This document shows, in pieces, positions 38,946 through 47,512 of a DNA stretch of 64,000 nt; the first letter of the stretch is position 1; every line of letters starts with the position of its first letter. The translations under genes were made by a program, and so were the position numbers. Origin of the DNA: Clostridium facile (lineage in GTDB: Bacteria > Bacillota > Clostridia > Oscillospirales > Ruminococcaceae); assembly GCF_014297275.1 (NCBI RefSeq), contig NZ_JACOQK010000001.1, positions 1,488,001 to 1,552,000 of the forward strand, written 5' to 3'. Under the pieces are notes generated by a model that saw nothing but the letters and a program-made list of their open reading frames with translations, had not been told where the DNA came from and ran no database searches.

Positions 38946-38973
38946 AATCTAGTTATCCCTAACCAACTAGATT
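38946..38973 (+). promoter_or_regulatory. Decaloop hairpin, glnN leader
   Basis: Stem AATCTAGTT/AACTAGATT with the 10-nt loop ATCCCTAACC. The asnB leader has a hairpin with loop TTCCCCAACC in the same relative place; eight of ten loop bases agree while the stems differ. Confidence 0.6.
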
Positions 38974-38982
38974 ATGATGAAT

Positions 38983-39015
38983 TTTTACTGGCATCAATGG
39001 GGATACACAGTAAAA
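38983..39015 (+). promoter_or_regulatory. Hexaloop hairpin 2, glnN leader
   Basis: TTTTACTG/CAGTAAAA lower stem, a bulged A and a C-A mismatch, upper ATC/GAT and loop AATGGG (38996-39001; A1, G4). It could be the second half of a dual-hexaloop ANTAR site, about 90 nt after the first. Confidence 0.55.
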
Positions 39016-39044
39016 TAATTCCAACATCGTTTTTTATTGATACA

Positions 39045-39100
39045 AAGCGGCAAAGACGTCGTAGAAAGTATTTTTCTACCGTTTTTGCCGCTTATTTTAT
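39045..39100 (+). terminator. Second leader terminator before glnN
   Basis: Stem AAGCGGCAAA/TTTGCCGCTT with an inner GTAGAAA/TTTCTAC hairpin, then ATTTTATTTT, ending 20 bp before the glnN start. With 38889-38937 it gives two attenuation points in one leader. Confidence 0.7.
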
Positions 39101-39120
39101 TTTGAAAAGAGGTTGTTATA

Positions 39121-41217
39121 ATGAACACAATCACAAACGTCTTTGGTACAGATGTATTCAATGATTCTGTCATGAAAGCACGGCTTCCAAAGGAAACATA
39201 CCGGCAGCTACAACGCACAATGAAAGAAGGAAAACATCTGGACAATGCTGTTGCCAATGTTGTGGCAAATGCAATGAAAGACTGGGCAGTAGAAAAAGGC
39301 GCTACCCATTTTACCCATTGGTTTCAGCCAATGACCGGTATTACTGCGGAAAAACACGATAGCTTCATCACCCCTACAAATGATGGACGGGTTATTTTAG
39401 AGTTTTCCGGTAAAGAACTGATTCAAGGGGAACCAGACGCCTCTTCCTTCCCATCTGGCGGTTTACGCGCAACCTTTGAAGCTCGGGGATATACTGCCTG
39501 GGACCCTACCTCTTATGCGTTTATTAAAGATAAAACACTCTGTATCCCCACCGCATTCTGTTCTTATGGCGGCGAGGCTTTGGATAAAAAAACACCTCTT
39601 CTCCGTTCCATGGAAGCAATCAACCGTCAGGCAGTACGGATTTTAAAACTTTTTGGCGATCAGAATATCACTTCAGTAAAAACCACAGTTGGTCCAGAAC
39701 AAGAATACTTTTTAGTGGATAAAGATTTATACGATAAACGTCCTGACCTGATTTATACAGGAAGAACCCTGTTTGGAGCAAAACCTCCAAAAGGCCAGGA
39801 ATTGGATGACCATTATTTTGGCACCATCAAAAGCAAGGTCGCAGCATTTATGGATGATTTAAACCAGTCTTTGTGGAAACTGGGAGTACTAGCAAAAACA
39901 GAACACAACGAAGTGGCGCCAGCACAACATGAATTGGCACCAATTTTCACTACAACCAATATCGCTACTGACCATAATCAGTTGACAATGGAATTAATGC
40001 AACGCATCGCAAAAAAACACGGTATGATTTGCTTGCTCCATGAAAAACCATTCGCTGGGGTCAATGGTTCCGGAAAACACAATAACTGGTCCATTTCTAC
40101 TAATACAGGAAAAAACCTGTTGGAACCAGGGGATACACCACATGAAAACGCACAATTTTTACTGTTTTTATGTGCTGTTATCAAAGCAGTAGATGATTAT
40201 CAGGATTTGTTGCGTATTTCGGTTGCTTCCGCTGGAAATGATCACCGTTTGGGAGCCAATGAAGCGCCACCAGCAATCGTATCTATGTTCTTGGGTACAG
40301 AACTGACAGATATCCTCGATTCCATCGAAAAAGGGGAACAATATGGTACCAAAGAAAAAGAACTATGGAAAGTTGGTGTACATATTCTGCCACGTTTTCC
40401 AAAAGATACAACTGATAGAAACCGTACTTCCCCATTTGCATTTACCGGAAATAAATTTGAGTTTAGAATGTTAGGTTCCAGCGACTCCATCGCTTGTACC
40501 AATATGATGTTAAATACTGCTGTGGCGGAAAGTTTACGACAATTTGCAGATGTGTTGGAAAATGCTACAGATTTTAATGAAACACTACACGATTTAATCC
40601 AAGATACTATTAAAAAACACAAAAGGATTATTTTTAATGGAAACGGCTATGATGAATCTTGGGTACAAGAAGCTGAAAAAAGAGGCCTTCTCAATTTAAA
40701 AACAACTCCGGATTGTCTTCCCTATTATATCAACGAAAAAAACATTAAACTTTTAACAGAACATAAAGTGCTCACAGAAACAGAAATCCATGCAAGGTAC
40801 GAAATTATTCTGGATAATTACAGTAAAACTTTAAATATCGAAGCGGTTACCATGTTGGATATGGCAAAAAAAGATTTGCTCCCTGCGTTTTCTGCTTATA
40901 CCAAACAACTCAGCGATACACTGCTTGCTAAAAAAGAGGCTGCGCCAGGTGTGGATTGCAGTTATGAAGAAGAGCAGATTAAAAAAGTCTCCGGTTTATG
41001 TGGAAGTATGTATCAAAAAACAAAAGGATTGGAAGAAAGTTTAATGGCATTGGTTCATCGGGAATATGACGAATTGGAAAAGGCAAAATATTACCGTACT
41101 GAAGTATTTCAGGCCATGAACGACCTTCGTATCGTTGCAGATGAAATTGAAAATGTTATGGACCGAAAATTATATCCATATCCAAACTATGGTGATTTAT
41201 TATTTGGTGTCCGGTAA
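39121..41217 (+). CDS. glnN: Glutamine synthetase type III
   Basis: ATP-dependent ammonia assimilation into glutamine by the large GS-III class found in Bacteroides, Clostridia and cyanobacteria. It has 698 residues, the normal class III length (about 700-730). Visible motifs: SFPSGGLRATFEARGYTAWDP, VGPEQEYFLVD, NEVAPAQHELAPIF, FAGVNGSGKHNNWS, SAGNDHRLGANEAPP and NRTSPFAFTGNKFEFRMLGS. AAAAGAGG lies upstream of the ATG. It is first in the + strand cluster glnN-asnB-gltB-gltD. The leader carries two terminators and two ANTAR-type hexaloop hairpins, so expression is probably controlled by antitermination in response to nitrogen. This is likely the main catalytic GS of the region. Confidence 0.97.
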   Translation: MNTITNVFGTDVFNDSVMKARLPKETYRQLQRTMKEGKHLDNAVANVVANAMKDWAVEKGATHFTHWFQPMTGITAEKHDSFITPTNDGRVILEFSGKELIQGEPDASSFPSGGLRATFEARGYTAWDPTSYAFIKDKTLCIPTAFCSYGGEALDKKTPLLRSMEAINRQAVRILKLFGDQNITSVKTTVGPEQEYFLVDKDLYDKRPDLIYTGRTLFGAKPPKGQELDDHYFGTIKSKVAAFMDDLNQSLWKLGVLAKTEHNEVAPAQHELAPIFTTTNIATDHNQLTMELMQRIAKKHGMICLLHEKPFAGVNGSGKHNNWSISTNTGKNLLEPGDTPHENAQFLLFLCAVIKAVDDYQDLLRISVASAGNDHRLGANEAPPAIVSMFLGTELTDILDSIEKGEQYGTKEKELWKVGVHILPRFPKDTTDRNRTSPFAFTGNKFEFRMLGSSDSIACTNMMLNTAVAESLRQFADVLENATDFNETLHDLIQDTIKKHKRIIFNGNGYDESWVQEAEKRGLLNLKTTPDCLPYYINEKNIKLLTEHKVLTETEIHARYEIILDNYSKTLNIEAVTMLDMAKKDLLPAFSAYTKQLSDTLLAKKEAAPGVDCSYEEEQIKKVSGLCGSMYQKTKGLEESLMALVHREYDELEKAKYYRTEVFQAMNDLRIVADEIENVMDRKLYPYPNYGDLLFGVR

Positions 41218-41228
41218 TAAAACAACGA

Positions 41229-41297
41229 AAAGCAATGGTGTTTTGAACTTTTTCAAACAATGATACTGTTATTTTAGTTTCCCCAACCACTGAAATA
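41229..41297 (+). promoter_or_regulatory. Hexaloop and decaloop hairpins in the glnN-asnB intergenic leader
   Basis: AAAGC-AATGGT-GTTTT (41229-41244; loop 41234-41239, A1 and G4, same loop as in the glnN leader), then a GTTTTGAA/TTCAAAC pairing, then TATTTTAGT/ACTGAAATA (41270-41297) with the 10-nt loop TTCCCCAACC. The order matches the glnN leader. No separate promoter is evident, so this probably tunes read-through from glnN into asnB. Confidence 0.6.
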
Positions 41298-41346
41298 GCA
41301 GATTAAAAAGTACAAAATCCCCTCGTTTTTACGGGGGGAATCTGCT
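41297..41346 (+). promoter_or_regulatory. GC-rich hairpin upstream of asnB
   Basis: Outer stem AGCAGATT/AATCTGCT encloses CCCCTCG/CGGGGGG. There is no T tract, so it is not a classical terminator; it may be a pause, stability or processing element. Confidence 0.45.
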
Positions 41347-41382
41347 TATCCGTTATATTTACAAAGAAATGAGGTAAAACAT

Positions 41383-42963
41383 ATGTGTTCCATTATGGGG
41401 TATTGCGGTAAAAGCATGCCGGTTACAACATTCCAAAAAGGGTTTGATAAAACCATCTCCCGTGGTCCGGATGATACCAGGATTATCAATACAGGAAATG
41501 GCCTGTTGGGGTTCCATCGTTTAGCAATTATGGGGCTCCAGCCAGAAGGCATGCAGCCTTTTTTCAGGGATGGGAATTATCTGGTCTGTAACGGGGAAAT
41601 CTATGGCTTTCGAAAATGGAAAAAACAATTGGAGGAAAAAGGATATCAATTTCAAAGTGAATCCGACTGTGAAATTCTCTTGCCCCTTTATCAAGAATAT
41701 GGCGTGGAGATGTTCCAAAAGTTAGATGCGGAGTTCGCTCTTATCCTATATGATGGAAAACAAAGAAAATATCTTGCCGCAAGGGATCCAATCGGGATCC
41801 GTCCCCTTTTTTATGGAAAAGATGGAGACGGTGCCATGCTCTTTGCCAGTGAAGCCAAAAACCTGGTAGGGCTCTGTAATAAAATCACCCCATTTCCACC
41901 TGGATATTATTATGATGGAGAACAATTCGTCTGTTACCACGATATTACCAAAGTAGATAGTTTTTGTAACGATGATTTAGAAACAATCTGTAAGAATATC
42001 CGTGAAAAATTAATCACGGGGATTGAAAAACGTTTGGATTCAGATGCACCATTGGGATTTTTGCTAAGCGGTGGCTTAGATTCCTCCCTGGTTTGTTCGG
42101 TAGCGGCAAAACTTTTACAAAAACCAATCGAGACGTTCGCAATTGGAATGGATACCGATGCTATTGATTTAAAATATGCCAAAGAAGTAGCTGATTTTAT
42201 CGGTTCTAACCATCATGAAGTAATCATTACAAAAGAGGATGTTATTAATGCACTACCAGAAGTAATAGCCTTACTTGGTACTTATGATATCACCACTATC
42301 CGAGCTAGTATTGGGATGTATCTGGTATGTAAAGCAATCCATGAACAAACAGACATCCGTGTATTGCTTACTGGGGAAATCTCAGATGAATTGTTTGGAT
42401 ATAAATATACAGATTTTGCACCAAATCCCCAGGAATTCCAAAAAGAATCAGAAAAGCGTATTCGGGAAATCTATTGTTATGATGTGCTGCGTGCGGATAG
42501 ATGTATCTCTGTAAACTCTTTGGAAGCACGGGTTCCGTTTGGAGATTTGGATTTTGTACAATACGTGATGAGCATTGATCCTCAGAAAAAAATGAATACA
42601 TACGGAAAAGGAAAATATTTGCTCCGCCATGCTTTTGAGGGTGATTTTTTACCAAACTCTATTTTAATGAGGGAAAAAGCAGCTTTTTCCGATGCTGTAG
42701 GACATTCTATGGTAGATGACCTAAAAGCATACGCAGAAGAACAATATAGTGATGAATGCTTTGAAAAAGGTTGTAAAAAATATACCTATGCAACGCCTTT
42801 TACAAAAGAATCCCTTCTATACCGGGATCTTTTTGAACAATATTATCCAGGGCAAGTGGAAATGATCCCAGGTTTTTGGATGCCAAACAAAAAATGGGAA
42901 GGCTGCGATGTTGCGGACCCTTCGGCCCGGGTACTCTCCAACTATGGGGATAGTGGCAAATAA
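41383..42963 (+). CDS. asnB: Asparagine synthase, glutamine-hydrolysing (AsnB type)
   Basis: Transfers glutamine amide nitrogen to aspartate with ATP to make asparagine. It has 526 residues, close to E. coli AsnB (554). C2 is the N-terminal nucleophile of the glutaminase domain (1-190). The synthetase domain has the PP-loop SGGLDSS (229-235) and a later LTGEISDELFGYKY motif. It is placed directly after glnN and 20 bp before gltB, so product glutamine is used at once. AAATGAGG lies upstream of the start. Confidence 0.94.
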   Translation: MCSIMGYCGKSMPVTTFQKGFDKTISRGPDDTRIINTGNGLLGFHRLAIMGLQPEGMQPFFRDGNYLVCNGEIYGFRKWKKQLEEKGYQFQSESDCEILLPLYQEYGVEMFQKLDAEFALILYDGKQRKYLAARDPIGIRPLFYGKDGDGAMLFASEAKNLVGLCNKITPFPPGYYYDGEQFVCYHDITKVDSFCNDDLETICKNIREKLITGIEKRLDSDAPLGFLLSGGLDSSLVCSVAAKLLQKPIETFAIGMDTDAIDLKYAKEVADFIGSNHHEVIITKEDVINALPEVIALLGTYDITTIRASIGMYLVCKAIHEQTDIRVLLTGEISDELFGYKYTDFAPNPQEFQKESEKRIREIYCYDVLRADRCISVNSLEARVPFGDLDFVQYVMSIDPQKKMNTYGKGKYLLRHAFEGDFLPNSILMREKAAFSDAVGHSMVDDLKAYAEEQYSDECFEKGCKKYTYATPFTKESLLYRDLFEQYYPGQVEMIPGFWMPNKKWEGCDVADPSARVLSNYGDSGK

Positions 42964-42983
42964 ATCAAGATGGAGGAATCATA

Positions 42984-45900
42984 ATGGAACAAGTACAAAA
43001 TAGCCTGTACCAGGAAAGTTTTGAACACGATGCCTGCGGCATTGGAGGAGTCATCCATATCAAAGGAAATAAAAGCCACCAAGTAGTAGACGATGCGTTA
43101 AAAATCGTAGAAAAATTAGAGCATCGTGCCGGAAAGGATGCTACTGGTGAAGTAGGAGATGGCGTTGGTATCATGTTGCAGATTTGCCATCCGTTTTTTG
43201 AGAAAATTGCCCAGGAAAAAGGATGTTTCTTAGGAAAAGAGCGTGAATACGGTGTTGGAATGTTCTTTTTTCCACAAGATCTGTTATTGCGAACCCAAGC
43301 CCAAAAAATGCTAGAGGTCATCGTAAAAAAAGAAGGCCTTACCTTTGGCTTTTGGCGGGAAGTACCTATCCATCCAGAAATTTTAGGAAAAAAGGCTTTG
43401 GATTGTATGCCAAAAATCTATCAGTGTTTTATTCTAAAGCCAAAAGATATCCCTACCGGAATCGACTTTGACCGAAAATTATATGTAGTACGCCGCACCT
43501 TTGAGCAGAGTGACAGCAATACCTATATCGCTTCTTTATCCAGCCGTACCATTGTATATAAAGGAATGTTTCTGGTTAATCAGCTGCGACAATTTTATAC
43601 TGATTTACAAGATGAACAATACACTTCTGCAATCGCTCTAGTCCATTCCCGGTTTTCTACTAATACAAATCCAAGTTGGGAAAGGGCGCATCCAAACCGC
43701 TTTTTGCTGCACAATGGGGAAATCAACACCATCCGTGGGAATATTGACCGCATGCTTGCTAGAGAAGAAACCATGTTCTCCCCTGTTCTCCAAGCAGATA
43801 TGGATAAAATTTTACCAGTTGTAGATGACAGTGGTTCGGATTCCGCAATTTTGGACAATACCATTGAATTTTTAGTTATGAGCGGCATGGAACTGCCCCT
43901 TGCTATGATGGTTACCATTCCAGAGCCATGGGATACAGAGGATATCAGCCGTGATAAGAAAGATTTTTACCGTTATTACGCTACCATGATGGAACCATGG
44001 GACGGTCCTGCTTCCATCCTATTCTCTGATGGGGATTTGGTAGGAGCCACCCTTGACCGAAACGGTCTTCGTCCTTCCCGGTATTATATTACAGATGATG
44101 ATACTTTGATTCTGGCTTCCGAGGTTGGCGTGTTGGAACTCCCATCCGAAAAAATCATCAAAAAATCCCGCTTGGAACCTGGAAAAATGCTGGTAGTAGA
44201 TACTGTACAAGGCATTGTCTTGACCGATGAGGAAGTCAAAAATAAATATGCTAGCCGCTACCCATATGGAGAATGGCTCGACCAAAATGTTGTGGAATTA
44301 TCTGCTTTAAAAGTCCCCAACCACAAAGTAGAAATCCATCCACAAAAATTACGGGATAAACTGTATAAAGCATTTGGTTACACCTATGAGGACCTCAAAA
44401 CCGCTATCCTTCCTATGGCTCGAAACGGAAACGAGCAGACAGCTTCCATGGGAATTGATATTCCAATTGCCGTATTATCGGATAAACATCAACCTCTATT
44501 TAACTATTTCAAACAAAGCTTTGCCCAGGTAACCAATCCTCCAATTGATGCTATCCGTGAAAATATTGTTACCAGCACTACCGTATATGCTGGTTCGGAC
44601 GGAAACCTTTTACAGGAAAAACCGGAAAACTGTATGGTATTACAGATCAACAACCCTATTTTGACCAGTGTCGATATGCTTAAAATTAAAAATCTAAACC
44701 AGCCAGGACTAAAAACAGATATAGTTTCCTTACTATATTATAAAAATACTCCAGTAAAAAAGGCATTGGATCGTTTGTTTGTGCAGATAGACAAATCTTA
44801 TAAAAAAGGTGCTAATATCATTGTCCTCTCCGATCGCGGGGTAGATGAAAACCATGTGGCAATCCCTTCCCTGCTAGCAGTATCTGCAGTAGAACAATAT
44901 CTGATTAAAACCAAAAAACGGACAGCTATTTCCATCATTTTAGAAAGTGGGGAACCACGAGATGTCCATCATTTTGCCACTTTATTAGGTTATGGTGCAA
45001 TTGCTATTAATCCTTACCTTGCCCACGAAGCAATTGGTGAACTGATTGAAAATAATATGCTGGATAAAGACCTGTATGTTGCCATTGAAGATTACAATCA
45101 AGCAATCCTAAGCGGTGTACTAAAAATTGCCTCCAAAATGGGGATTTCCACTTTGCAATCCTACCAATCCGCTCAGATTTTTGAAGCAATCGGAATTAAA
45201 AAATCAGTGATTGATGAATACTTTACTAATACAGTTAGCCGGGTGGAAGGGATTGGCTTGGAAGAAATCGACCAGGACATCCACGTACGCCATGCTCATG
45301 CTTTTGACCCATTGGGATTAGGGGTAGATACCACCTTGGATTCCTCCGGCAGCTACAATCTAAGAAGCGGAAAAGACAAAGACGACCATCTGTATTCCCC
45401 GCAAATTATTGTAGCGCTTCAGCAGGCAACAAGAACAGGAGATTTCAAAAAATTTAAAGAATACACTGCTATGGTAGACGATGAAACAAGACCACATACC
45501 TTGCGGGGGCTCCTTGATTTTGTGTTTGATGAAAACGGAGGGATTCCTCTGGAAGAAGTAGAACCTGTGGACAGTATTGTGAAACGGTTTAAAACCGGTG
45601 CCATGTCTTATGGCTCCATTTCAGAAGAAGCGCACAAATGTCTGGCAGCAGCTATGAACCAATTAGGTGGTAAATCCAATTCCGGTGAAGGTGGGGAATT
45701 GCCAGAACGCCTTTCCTCTGAGTATTGCAGTGCGATTAAACAGGTGGCTTCCGGCCGTTTTGGTGTTACCAGCGAATATCTGGTTTCCGCGAAAGAGATT
45801 CAGATTAAAATGGCACAAGGAGCAAAACCTGGAGAAGGTGGACACCTTCCAGGGAAAAAGGTATATCCGTGGATTGCAAAAACCAGATACTCCACCCCTG

Positions 45901-47501
45901 GTGTATCCTTGATTTCCCCTCCTCCACACCATGATATTTATTCCATTGAAGATTTAGCGCAGCTGATTTACGATTTAAAAAATGCAAACCACAATGCGGA
46001 TATCTCAGTAAAACTGGTTTCGGAAGCCGGTGTTGGAACCATTGCCGCAGGGGTTGCCAAAGCTGGCGCAAGTGTTGTCCTTATTTCAGGATATGACGGC
46101 GGCACAGGAGCTGCCCCTCGAAATTCGATTCACAATGCTGGAATGCCATGGGAACTTGGACTTTCGGAAGCTCATCAAACTTTAATGAAAAATGGTTTGC
46201 GCTCCAGAGTGCGCATCGAAACGGATGGCAAGCTCATGAGCGGCAGGGATGTAGCAATCGCCTGTATGCTCGGTGCGGAAGAATTCGGTTTTGCCACTGC
46301 GCCACTGGTTACTATGGGATGTATGATGATGCGTGTTTGTAACCTGGATACCTGTCCATTCGGTATCGCTACTCAAAATCCAGAACTCAGGAAGCGTTTT
46401 TCTGGTAAACCAGAGTACGTTGTGAATTTCATGCGCTTTATCGCAGAAGAACTTCGGGAAATTATGGCCCATCTAGGTATCCGCTGTATTAATGACCTGG
46501 TTGGTAGAACAGATTTACTGAAAAAAAGGGAAAACTCCTCCGCACCCCGTGGAAAATTAGTAGACCTTTCCAACATATTAGCACATCCCTATCAGGGAAC
46601 CTGCTGCTACCACAAACAAGACGCATACAATTTTGAGCTGGAAAAAACCGTGGATGAAAAAGTGATTCTTCCAAAACTACACCACAATCTGATCAGCGGG
46701 GAACCGGGTCAGGTGGAAATCAATGTTTCCAGTACCGACAGGACGGTTGGTACAAGATTTGGATCTGAAGTAACCCAACGGTTTGGCAATAGCCTTCAAG
46801 AAGATACCTTCCGCATCCTGTGTAATGGCGGTGGTGGCCAGTCATTTGGCGCTTTCCTGCCAAAAGGGGTTACCATGGTACTCTCCGGCGATAGTAACGA
46901 CTATTTCGGAAAAGGGTTGTCCGGCGGTAAACTGGTTGTTTTTCCTCCAAAGGAAAGTCGTTTCCAACCAGAAGAGAATATTATCATCGGCAACGTTGCC
47001 CTCTATGGCGCTACCTCTGGCAAAGCATTTATCAACGGGATCGCAGGCGAACGGTTCTGTGTCCGGAATTCCGGTGCCCTTGCCGTAGTGGAAGGAGTAG
47101 GAGATCATGGTTGTGAATATATGACAGGTGGCATTGCTGTTATTTTAGGAAAAACCGGAAAAAACTTTGCAGCGGGTATGAGTGGTGGCGTTGCATATGT
47201 CCTAGACATCAATCATGATTTATACCGCAAAGTGAACAAAGGAATGGTCAGCATCGAAACACTCACAGAACCATATGACATCAAACAGTTAAAAGAGATT
47301 ATCACAGAACATTATCAAGCAACATCCTCACCACTGGCTAAAAAAATACGAATGGATTTTGATGCCTTTGTTCCTCAATTTAAAAAGATTATGCCAAATG
47401 ATTACCGAAAAATGTTGGACACCATTTCTTCCTTGGAGAAAAAAGGCATCAGTAAACAAGAAGCGCAAATTGAAGCTTTTTATCAAAATACAAAACGATA
47501 G
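42984..47501 (+). CDS. gltB: Glutamate synthase (NADPH) large subunit
   Basis: GOGAT alpha subunit: moves the glutamine amide to 2-oxoglutarate to give two glutamates. It has 1505 residues, normal length. The N-terminal nucleophile is C18 in HDACGIGG, exposed after removal of a 17-residue propeptide. The FMN/synthase domain carries the 3Fe-4S cysteines C1113, C1119 and C1124 (GCMMMRVCNLDTC). A beta-helix C-terminal domain with repeated G-xx-G-x-G follows. It lies between asnB and gltD with short gaps, in one operon. Confidence 0.98.
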   Translation: MEQVQNSLYQESFEHDACGIGGVIHIKGNKSHQVVDDALKIVEKLEHRAGKDATGEVGDGVGIMLQICHPFFEKIAQEKGCFLGKEREYGVGMFFFPQDLLLRTQAQKMLEVIVKKEGLTFGFWREVPIHPEILGKKALDCMPKIYQCFILKPKDIPTGIDFDRKLYVVRRTFEQSDSNTYIASLSSRTIVYKGMFLVNQLRQFYTDLQDEQYTSAIALVHSRFSTNTNPSWERAHPNRFLLHNGEINTIRGNIDRMLAREETMFSPVLQADMDKILPVVDDSGSDSAILDNTIEFLVMSGMELPLAMMVTIPEPWDTEDISRDKKDFYRYYATMMEPWDGPASILFSDGDLVGATLDRNGLRPSRYYITDDDTLILASEVGVLELPSEKIIKKSRLEPGKMLVVDTVQGIVLTDEEVKNKYASRYPYGEWLDQNVVELSALKVPNHKVEIHPQKLRDKLYKAFGYTYEDLKTAILPMARNGNEQTASMGIDIPIAVLSDKHQPLFNYFKQSFAQVTNPPIDAIRENIVTSTTVYAGSDGNLLQEKPENCMVLQINNPILTSVDMLKIKNLNQPGLKTDIVSLLYYKNTPVKKALDRLFVQIDKSYKKGANIIVLSDRGVDENHVAIPSLLAVSAVEQYLIKTKKRTAISIILESGEPRDVHHFATLLGYGAIAINPYLAHEAIGELIENNMLDKDLYVAIEDYNQAILSGVLKIASKMGISTLQSYQSAQIFEAIGIKKSVIDEYFTNTVSRVEGIGLEEIDQDIHVRHAHAFDPLGLGVDTTLDSSGSYNLRSGKDKDDHLYSPQIIVALQQATRTGDFKKFKEYTAMVDDETRPHTLRGLLDFVFDENGGIPLEEVEPVDSIVKRFKTGAMSYGSISEEAHKCLAAAMNQLGGKSNSGEGGELPERLSSEYCSAIKQVASGRFGVTSEYLVSAKEIQIKMAQGAKPGEGGHLPGKKVYPWIAKTRYSTPGVSLISPPPHHDIYSIEDLAQLIYDLKNANHNADISVKLVSEAGVGTIAAGVAKAGASVVLISGYDGGTGAAPRNSIHNAGMPWELGLSEAHQTLMKNGLRSRVRIETDGKLMSGRDVAIACMLGAEEFGFATAPLVTMGCMMMRVCNLDTCPFGIATQNPELRKRFSGKPEYVVNFMRFIAEELREIMAHLGIRCINDLVGRTDLLKKRENSSAPRGKLVDLSNILAHPYQGTCCYHKQDAYNFELEKTVDEKVILPKLHHNLISGEPGQVEINVSSTDRTVGTRFGSEVTQRFGNSLQEDTFRILCNGGGGQSFGAFLPKGVTMVLSGDSNDYFGKGLSGGKLVVFPPKESRFQPEENIIIGNVALYGATSGKAFINGIAGERFCVRNSGALAVVEGVGDHGCEYMTGGIAVILGKTGKNFAAGMSGGVAYVLDINHDLYRKVNKGMVSIETLTEPYDIKQLKEIITEHYQATSSPLAKKIRMDFDAFVPQFKKIMPNDYRKMLDTISSLEKKGISKQEAQIEAFYQNTKR

Positions 47502-47512
47502 GAGAATGAATC

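Noticed and set aside
41297..41346. Rho-independent terminator before asnB
   Set aside because: The hairpin is stable but is followed by TATCCG with no T tract.
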